A stretch of 6,190 bases of DNA from contig DAOVLV010000124.1 in the NCBI GenBank assembly GCA_030631085.1, positions 1 to 6,190 on the forward strand. Reading direction: 5' to 3'. Positions 1-3,354 of the stretch are shown piece after piece. The position numbers and the translations under genes were made by a program. Every line of letters starts with the position of its first letter. Position 1 is the stretch's first letter. The notes under the pieces are model-generated. The model was given only the letters and a program-made list of their open reading frames with translations. It was not told the origin of the DNA and searched no databases. The stretch is from Planctomycetales bacterium. GTDB taxonomy: Bacteria > Planctomycetota > Phycisphaerae > SM23-33.

Positions 1-351
1 GTATTCATCCTTAAATTTGCTGATTGTCGGCGCAAGTTTCCGGCACGGCGGGCATCCGTCAGAGTAAAAATCCACGAGGACAGGCCTGGGCGATTTCAAC
101 ACCTTCTCGTCGAATTCAGCCGCGGTTGCCAGATAAGGAACGTTATCGGCTTGCCGATCCCTCCGGCTGCAGGAGCCTTGTGTCATCGACAAGGCGAAGA
201 ATACTCCGATAATCAGGCCAAACATCGCTCCGCGATACGGATTGGCCGTCAGCGGACACTTCCCGCTGCGGCATTGACCGAAGTATCCAAGCAGAGCGCC
301 TGCCAGCAGGCCAATCCCTCCTCCAATCAGCACTCTCATCCACATTACCAT
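1..351 (-). CDS. Membrane-anchored thioredoxin-domain protein with DUF6132-like N-terminus (3' end outside window)
   Basis: I translated this minus-strand frame by hand; it is open from ATG 351 to the window edge (117 residues visible). Residues about 7-23 and 41-56 are glycine-rich hydrophobic helices. Between them lies C27-R-S-G-K-C32-P-L-T-A-N-P, the CxxGxCPxxxNP signature I associate with the small membrane family DUF6132. After a linker (about 57-77, with Cys61) a thioredoxin fold begins: residues 90-108 carry PVLVDFYSDG then C100-P-P-C103. The usual Trp before the first active-site Cys is Gly99 here. Expected role (inference): a membrane-tethered thiol/disulfide oxidoreductase. Last visible gene of the perR operon: its ATG lies 1 nt after the upstream TAA, and the GAGGTG Shine-Dalgarno (356-361) overlaps the end of that gene. 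ATGs at 345 and 339 are alternative starts. The thioredoxin call is firm; the DUF6132 assignment is from pattern memory. Confidence 0.85.
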   Translation of the reverse strand, partial: MVMWMRVLIGGGIGLLAGALLGYFGQCRSGKCPLTANPYRGAMFGLIIGVFFALSMTQGSCSRRDRQADNVPYLATAAEFDEKVLKSPRPVLVDFYSDGCPPCRKLAPTISKFKDEY

Positions 352-352
352 G

Positions 353-1156
353 TTACACCTCGCAAAATCGTTTTTCGCCTAATGCTAATGCTGAAAAATC
401 CATTTCCTCGCGGATCCCCAGGCGCGTCAGTGCAAAATCGTATCGCACCGGGTCGTCGGGCGAGATTCGCCTGAAGGCATCCGTGATTTCCATTGCTGTA
501 CGCATGTCCGCCGCATTTCGTCGTGTCGCGCCTAAAGTAAGGGCAATTCTGTGCATGTGCGTATCGAGCGGGACGATCAGTTTCGCCGCCGGTACCGCTT
601 TCCATCCGCCCGGATCAACTTCGTCTGCCCGAACCATCCATCGCAGAAAAAGGTTCGTCCGTTTGCACGCGCTGCCGCGAGCGGGGTCCGGCAGCAAGTG
701 CCCGCATTTACCAACGGCAGAGAGTTCTTTTGCAAACGCTGACAATGCCGGCAGGGGCGTTTCGTCATCCTGGCCCATCCCCGCAATAAAACAACTCCCA
801 AGCGACCCGTGCCGGTCAATGACCCGCTTCACGCCCAACAACATGGCTGACACATTTTCGCCCGTGGCAAATCGATGCCGAAAACCTGCAAAGTCCCGCT
901 TCAGCGACGCTTCGGACGCATCCTGCAGGAAACGAAGAGGCCTCCGCCCCATTCGCCCAAGGACGCATCGGACACTTTTGAGTATCTGCGCGACCCTGCC
1001 GTACGCCAGCGAACTCGCCACCAGACCGACGACTTCACGATCAGCCGGAGCATCGTATTCGTACAGAAACTCCAGCGGATCCGGGTGAACATAGCAACGC
1101 CGATTCAGTCGCCCATACAAATCTTCCAACATCTCGGCATGTCGTCGCAGCGGCAT
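353..1156 (-). CDS. TIGR02757 (DUF2400) family protein, HhH-GPD-like
   Basis: A 267-residue protein of the TIGR02757/DUF2400 family, usual in length. The family is uncharacterised but related by fold to the HhH-GPD DNA glycosylases (MutY/endonuclease III superfamily). Family landmarks seen: YDAPADREVVGLVASSLAYGR at about residues 34-54, HLLPDPARGSACKRTNLFLR at 153-172, PLDTHMHR with LGATRR close behind at 196-213, and DPVRYDFALTRLGI at 235-248. No signal peptide or membrane segment is visible, so it is presumably cytoplasmic. The frame stays open upstream to 1270, but that part lies inside the rubrerythrin gene. I chose ATG 1156 because GGTGAG (1164-1169) lies 7 nt before it. A GTG at 1168 overlapping the rubrerythrin TGA as GTGA is a coupled alternative. 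Third gene of the perR operon. Family call is confident; any DNA-repair role is inference. Confidence 0.88.
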   Translation of the reverse strand: MPLRRHAEMLEDLYGRLNRRCYVHPDPLEFLYEYDAPADREVVGLVASSLAYGRVAQILKSVRCVLGRMGRRPLRFLQDASEASLKRDFAGFRHRFATGENVSAMLLGVKRVIDRHGSLGSCFIAGMGQDDETPLPALSAFAKELSAVGKCGHLLPDPARGSACKRTNLFLRWMVRADEVDPGGWKAVPAAKLIVPLDTHMHRIALTLGATRRNAADMRTAMEITDAFRRISPDDPVRYDFALTRLGIREEMDFSALALGEKRFCEV

Positions 1157-1164
1157 GGTCTTGC

Positions 1165-1737
1165 TCACCAGTTCTCGCCGAGGACCTCGAAGTGCGCTTG
1201 TGGATGGGCGCAGGCCGGGCATACACACGGAGCCTCGGTCCCTTCGTGCAGGTAGCCGCAGTTCCGGCAACGCCAGACGACAGGCTTATCCTTCTTGAAG
1301 ACCGTGCCGTCGGCGATATTCTTCGCCAGCGCGAGGTAACGTTTCTCGTGCTGCTTTTCCGCCACCGCAATTGCTTCCATCGTGTCGGCAATTTCGTCGA
1401 AACCTTCTTCACGGGCGATAGCGGCGAACCCCGGATACATATTCGTCCATTCGTAGTTTTCACCGGCTGCGGAAGCCTTGAGGTTGTCGATTGTGTCGCC
1501 GATTACGCCGAATGGAAACGCTCCGGTAATCTCCGTCTCGCCGCCGGTCATAAACTTGAAAAGTCTCTTGGCGTGCTCGCGTTCCTGGTCGGCTGTTTCT
1601 TCAAAAATGGCGGAGATTTGCACGTAACCTTCCTTGCGCGCCTTGCTTGCAAGATAGGTGTAACGGTTTCGCGCCTGCGATTCGCCCGCAAAGGCCGCCA
1701 TCAGATTCTTTTCGGTCTCGCTACCTTTTAGTTCCAT
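1165..1737 (-). CDS. rbr: Rubrerythrin (non-haem di-iron peroxidase)
   Basis: A 190-residue classical rubrerythrin that reduces hydrogen peroxide to water in the cytoplasm of anaerobes, taking electrons through a rubredoxin-type donor. The N-terminal four-helix di-iron domain shows E19 (FAGESQARNRYTY), E52xxH55, E93 and E96 (GENYEW), and E127xxH130 (AVAEKQHEKRY), the full ligand set. The C-terminal rubredoxin-like domain carries C157xxC160 and C173xxC176, ending in HPQAHFEVLGENW. An extra Cys171 lies just before the second knuckle. The start is ATG 1737: AGGA (1743-1746) lies 5 nt upstream and the family N-terminus (MELKGSETEKNL) begins there, although the frame is open to 1857 inside perR. 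The gene overlaps the 3' end of perR by 17 nt, so translational coupling and PerR control are likely. Confidence 0.97.
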   Translation of the reverse strand: MELKGSETEKNLMAAFAGESQARNRYTYLASKARKEGYVQISAIFEETADQEREHAKRLFKFMTGGETEITGAFPFGVIGDTIDNLKASAAGENYEWTNMYPGFAAIAREEGFDEIADTMEAIAVAEKQHEKRYLALAKNIADGTVFKKDKPVVWRCRNCGYLHEGTEAPCVCPACAHPQAHFEVLGENW

Positions 1738-2179
1738 TTTTATCCTGCCTTTCTTTCGTGGTTTTGGGTAGTTTCCGACACTTCGGACAAACCCCCATAA
1801 ACTCCAGGCGATATCCAAGTATTTCGTATCCACAGCCTTTTCGGACAGCACTTTCAAGGGCCGGTAAGGTGCTTAATGGTAAATCATCCACCCTTCCACA
1901 TCGCACACAACGGACGTGATAGTGCATCTTCACGTTTCCGTCGTACCTTCTGGCAGAGCCGCACGATTCGAGTTTCTGTATCATCCCGCTATCGGAGAGA
2001 ATCTCCAGATTTCGATACACCGTCCCAAGGCTGATACCGGGCAACCGACGTCGAACCATATTGTAAATCTCATCGGCGGTCGGATGCGACGTTACCTTCC
2101 GCAACTCATCGAGAATCACCCGCCGCTGACGGGTCATGCGGAGCGGAAATTTCGACTTGTCCCTGGATTTCTTATTCAT
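1721..2179 (-). CDS. perR: Fur-family peroxide-responsive repressor, PerR type
   Basis: A 152-residue Fur-superfamily repressor. The winged-helix DNA-binding domain is at residues 15-78, with recognition helix SLGTVYRNLEIL (50-61). The dimerisation/metal domain follows from about 79. The structural zinc site is complete: C91xxC94 and C131xxC134. The regulatory metal site residues are H32, D80, H86, H88 and D99. These match, at a constant offset of 5, the Bacillus subtilis PerR ligands H37, D85, H91, H93 and D104. The Asp at 99 (CGRVDD) favours PerR over Fur, where this position is usually Glu. Expected action: with iron bound it represses, and peroxide oxidises the His ligands to release DNA. 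It heads the operon with rubrerythrin, its typical target. Start ATG 2179 gives a normal N-terminus. AGGAG lies 11 nt upstream but probably falls before the transcription start. Confidence 0.93.
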   Translation of the reverse strand: MNKKSRDKSKFPLRMTRQRRVILDELRKVTSHPTADEIYNMVRRRLPGISLGTVYRNLEILSDSGMIQKLESCGSARRYDGNVKMHYHVRCVRCGRVDDLPLSTLPALESAVRKGCGYEILGYRLEFMGVCPKCRKLPKTTKERQDKNGTKR

Positions 2180-2181
2180 AA

Positions 2182-2190
2182 TAGTAACTA
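2182..2190 (-). promoter_or_regulatory. Candidate operator: 9-bp palindrome at the perR transcription start
   Basis: TAGT-A-ACTA is a perfect 4-1-4 palindrome. It sits just downstream of the -10 box, over the expected transcription start and 2 nt before the perR ATG. A repressor bound there would block transcription, and autoregulation is usual for PerR. The match does not extend cleanly to the 7-1-7 layout of the Bacillus PerR box, so this is a weak candidate. Confidence 0.25.
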
Positions 2191-2196
2191 CTCCTA

Positions 2197-2225
2197 TTTA
2201 TACGCCCATAATTCCTTCGTGTCAA
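2197..2225 (-). promoter_or_regulatory. Sigma-70-type promoter of the perR-rbr operon
   Basis: Read on the minus strand: -35 TTGACA (2225-2220, perfect consensus), a 17-bp spacer (2219-2203), and -10 TATAAA (2202-2197, five of six). Transcription should start near 2191-2189, leaving a leader of only about 10-12 nt before perR ATG 2179. The AGGAG at 2195-2191 would then lie mostly upstream of the mRNA 5' end. Confidence 0.82.
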
Positions 2226-2227
2226 CC

Positions 2228-2249
2228 GTCAATTGAAAAATATTTTTGG
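2228..2249 (-). promoter_or_regulatory. UP-element-like A/T block upstream of the perR promoter
   Basis: On the minus strand, AAAAATATTTTT (2247-2236) then C-AAT precedes the -35 box. It fits the distal UP-element consensus AAAWWTWTTTT exactly and the proximal AAA as AAT. The spacing is right: it covers about -59 to -38 relative to a start at 2190. Such elements bind the C-terminal domain of the RNA polymerase alpha subunit and raise promoter strength. Confidence 0.5.
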
Positions 2250-2267
2250 ACCTTCTTGGTCTCCAAA
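2236..2267 (-). terminator. Possible intrinsic terminator of the phosphatase unit
   Basis: On the minus strand TTTGGA (2267-2262), a GA bulge, CC, loop AAGAA (2257-2253), GG and TCCAAA (2250-2245) form an imperfect 8-bp stem. AATATTTTT follows. It lies about 45 nt after the phosphatase stop and just before the perR promoter, where a terminator is expected. The bulge and the interrupted U-tract keep the call modest. Confidence 0.4.
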
Positions 2268-2311
2268 TTGCGCGTCGAAACTCCGATCCCGGTAATTCTT
2301 CAGGCCTACTT

Positions 2312-3082
2312 TCAGATTCGGTCCACTACGACGATAGTTTGGTCATCCTCTTGCTCTTCGCCGCCTCGGAATTCATTCACGGCGTTCATTACCGTATCCA
2401 CAAGCGTATCCGGCGTACAGCCAGCGCAGCGAACGACAATATCCCGCAGACGCTCAATCCCAAATTGCTCGTCGGATGGTGAATGCGCTTCGGTAATACC
2501 GTCGGTGTACAGCACCAGTCGCTGCCCCGGCATAAAGGTATGGCACATCTCATCGCCTTTGAATTCTTCGACCCCCAGGAGCATGCTACTGGTGCCGAAG
2601 GGTTTGAGAACATCTCCGTCACCATCGCTTCGGTCGTAGAGGATCGGTCGAGGATGGCCTGCATTGATGTAAAAGCAGATGCCGCTAGGCGAATCGACAA
2701 CGACGTAAAAAATCGAACACGGTACTACTACCCTGATTCTGTCGCCCAGTTCTATCAGCATATCATTCAGCCCGGAGATAATCTCCGTCGGCCTGCTGCG
2801 TTTTTCATGTCCGGAACGGAGGAATCCCATTATCTGGGCCATCATCAGCGACGCCCGAACACCATGTCCGACGACATCGCCGATTACCAATGCGAATTGG
2901 TATTCGTTCAAGCGGAGGAAATCGTAGAAATCGCCACCCACACCGGCACACATGCGGTTTCTGGCGGCAGCGATCTGGTGCGGACAATCATGCGGACAGG
3001 TCGATGGTAGCAACGCCGCCTGTAGTTCAGACGCCAGGGCGAGGTCCAGTTCATGTTCACTTGTTACCTTGTGCGCCATCAT
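2312..3082 (-). CDS. Stand-alone PP2C-type serine phosphatase, SpoIIE/RsbU family
   Basis: A 256-residue Mn/Mg-dependent phosphatase of the SpoIIE/RsbU type. Such enzymes usually dephosphorylate STAS-domain anti-sigma-factor antagonists in partner-switching pathways. Motifs in order: N-terminal switch helix LALASELQAALLPSTCP (about 15-31), metal-binding VGGDFYDF (48-55), IGDVVGHGVRASLMMA (67-82), INAGHPRP (139-146), LYTDGITEA (191-199) and EDDQT (245-249). All expected metal-binding acidic residues are present, so it should be active. It has no GAF, PAS, HAMP or receiver domain, so its sensor must be a separate protein or the short N-terminus. The frame is open upstream to 3166, but that part overlaps the rubredoxin-like gene in another frame, so ATG 3082 (or adjacent 3079) is preferred. 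It begins 16 nt after that gene's stop and is probably co-transcribed with it. No kinase or antagonist partner lies in the window. Confidence 0.93.
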   Translation of the reverse strand: MMAHKVTSEHELDLALASELQAALLPSTCPHDCPHQIAAARNRMCAGVGGDFYDFLRLNEYQFALVIGDVVGHGVRASLMMAQIMGFLRSGHEKRSRPTEIISGLNDMLIELGDRIRVVVPCSIFYVVVDSPSGICFYINAGHPRPILYDRSDGDGDVLKPFGTSSMLLGVEEFKGDEMCHTFMPGQRLVLYTDGITEAHSPSDEQFGIERLRDIVVRCAGCTPDTLVDTVMNAVNEFRGGEEQEDDQTIVVVDRI

Positions 3083-3098
3083 GGAATTCTCAAACCGC

Positions 3099-3182
3099 CT
3101 ACTGCTCGGGCGAGAACTGGTTTTTCGATACGCCGCACTCCGGGCAGACCCATCCACAAACATCACAAACGTATCTGGTCAT
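3099..3182 (-). CDS. Minimal 27-residue rubredoxin-like protein
   Basis: A short complete reading frame: ATG 3182, TAG 3101-3099. It begins MTRYVCDVCGWV and continues CPECGVSKNQF. The first part matches the start of a classical rubredoxin (xxYVCxVCGWVYDP) and the second matches its end (DDWVCPxCGVxKxxF). The roughly 25 residues normally between the knuckles are missing, leaving C6xxC9-GWV-C13xxC16. A strong Shine-Dalgarno GGAAGGGG (3196-3189) lies 6 nt before the ATG and a plausible promoter is upstream, so it is probably translated. Rubredoxins carry one electron on a Cys4-bound iron and can feed rubrerythrin, encoded about 1.4 kb downstream on the same strand. Whether this form folds or binds metal as a monomer is unknown. 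It could be a genuine mini-protein, a decayed rubredoxin after in-frame deletion, or an assembly error. Confidence 0.75.
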   Translation of the reverse strand: MTRYVCDVCGWVCPECGVSKNQFSPEQ

Positions 3183-3206
3183 AATTTACCCCTTCCGCAT
3201 CAGAAA

Positions 3207-3236
3207 AGTATATCACATTAACGACCAAGATGTCTG
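3207..3236 (-). promoter_or_regulatory. Promoter of the rubredoxin-like/phosphatase unit (extended -10)
   Basis: On the minus strand, TGATATACT (3215-3207) is an extended -10 (TGn plus TATACT, five of six). CAGACA (3236-3231) is a weak -35 at 18-bp spacing. The predicted start near 3200 gives an 18-nt leader that still contains the strong Shine-Dalgarno GGAAGGGG before ATG 3182. Confidence 0.55.
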
Positions 3237-3335
3237 TACCACCGATTTTCCTTGCCCGGCTTGAGTTGTTGTTGCATATTTATACCGTCGGCGGAACGGG
3301 TCGGTTGGGAAATTCATATCGAATTTTATTCATTA

Positions 3336-3354
3336 TTGCGAAAGGAAATCGCAA
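3336..3354 (+). promoter_or_regulatory. Hairpin presenting the ribosome-binding site of the symporter gene
   Basis: TTGCGA (3336-3341), loop AAGGAAA (3342-3348), TCGCAA (3349-3354): a perfect 6-bp stem whose 7-nt loop holds the Shine-Dalgarno AGGA. The ATG at 3355 follows the stem directly. It could tune initiation by holding the site in a fixed exposed position. No clear promoter was found for this gene between 3240 and 3335; TTGAGT near 3261 and the A/T-rich stretch at 3310-3335 gave no convincing pair. Confidence 0.5.

Noticed and set aside
1157..1270. N-terminal extension of the TIGR02757 protein to 1270
   Set aside because: It lies wholly inside the rubrerythrin rubredoxin domain in another frame, and a good Shine-Dalgarno precedes ATG 1156.
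483..1731. Long plus-strand open frames (483-1088 and 1192-1731)
   Set aside because: They lie antisense to the TIGR02757 and rubrerythrin genes, which show clear family motifs. The plus-strand translations have no recognisable domain and are the usual shadows of GC-rich coding DNA.
2196..2213. TTAT-6-ATAA in the perR promoter as a PerR box
   Set aside because: Only four-base arms match and the spacing is one base off the TTATAAT-N-ATTATAA layout. It may simply reflect the -10 box and the A/T-rich spacer.
3083..3166. N-terminal extension of the phosphatase to ATG 3166
   Set aside because: The extension is low in recognisable structure and overlaps the rubredoxin-like gene in another frame. 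ATG 3082 or 3079 gives the normal domain start.
3240..3354. A riboswitch or structured leader upstream of the symporter gene
   Set aside because: Apart from the small hairpin at the ribosome-binding site I found no conserved riboswitch core, and the spacer is only about 115 nt.
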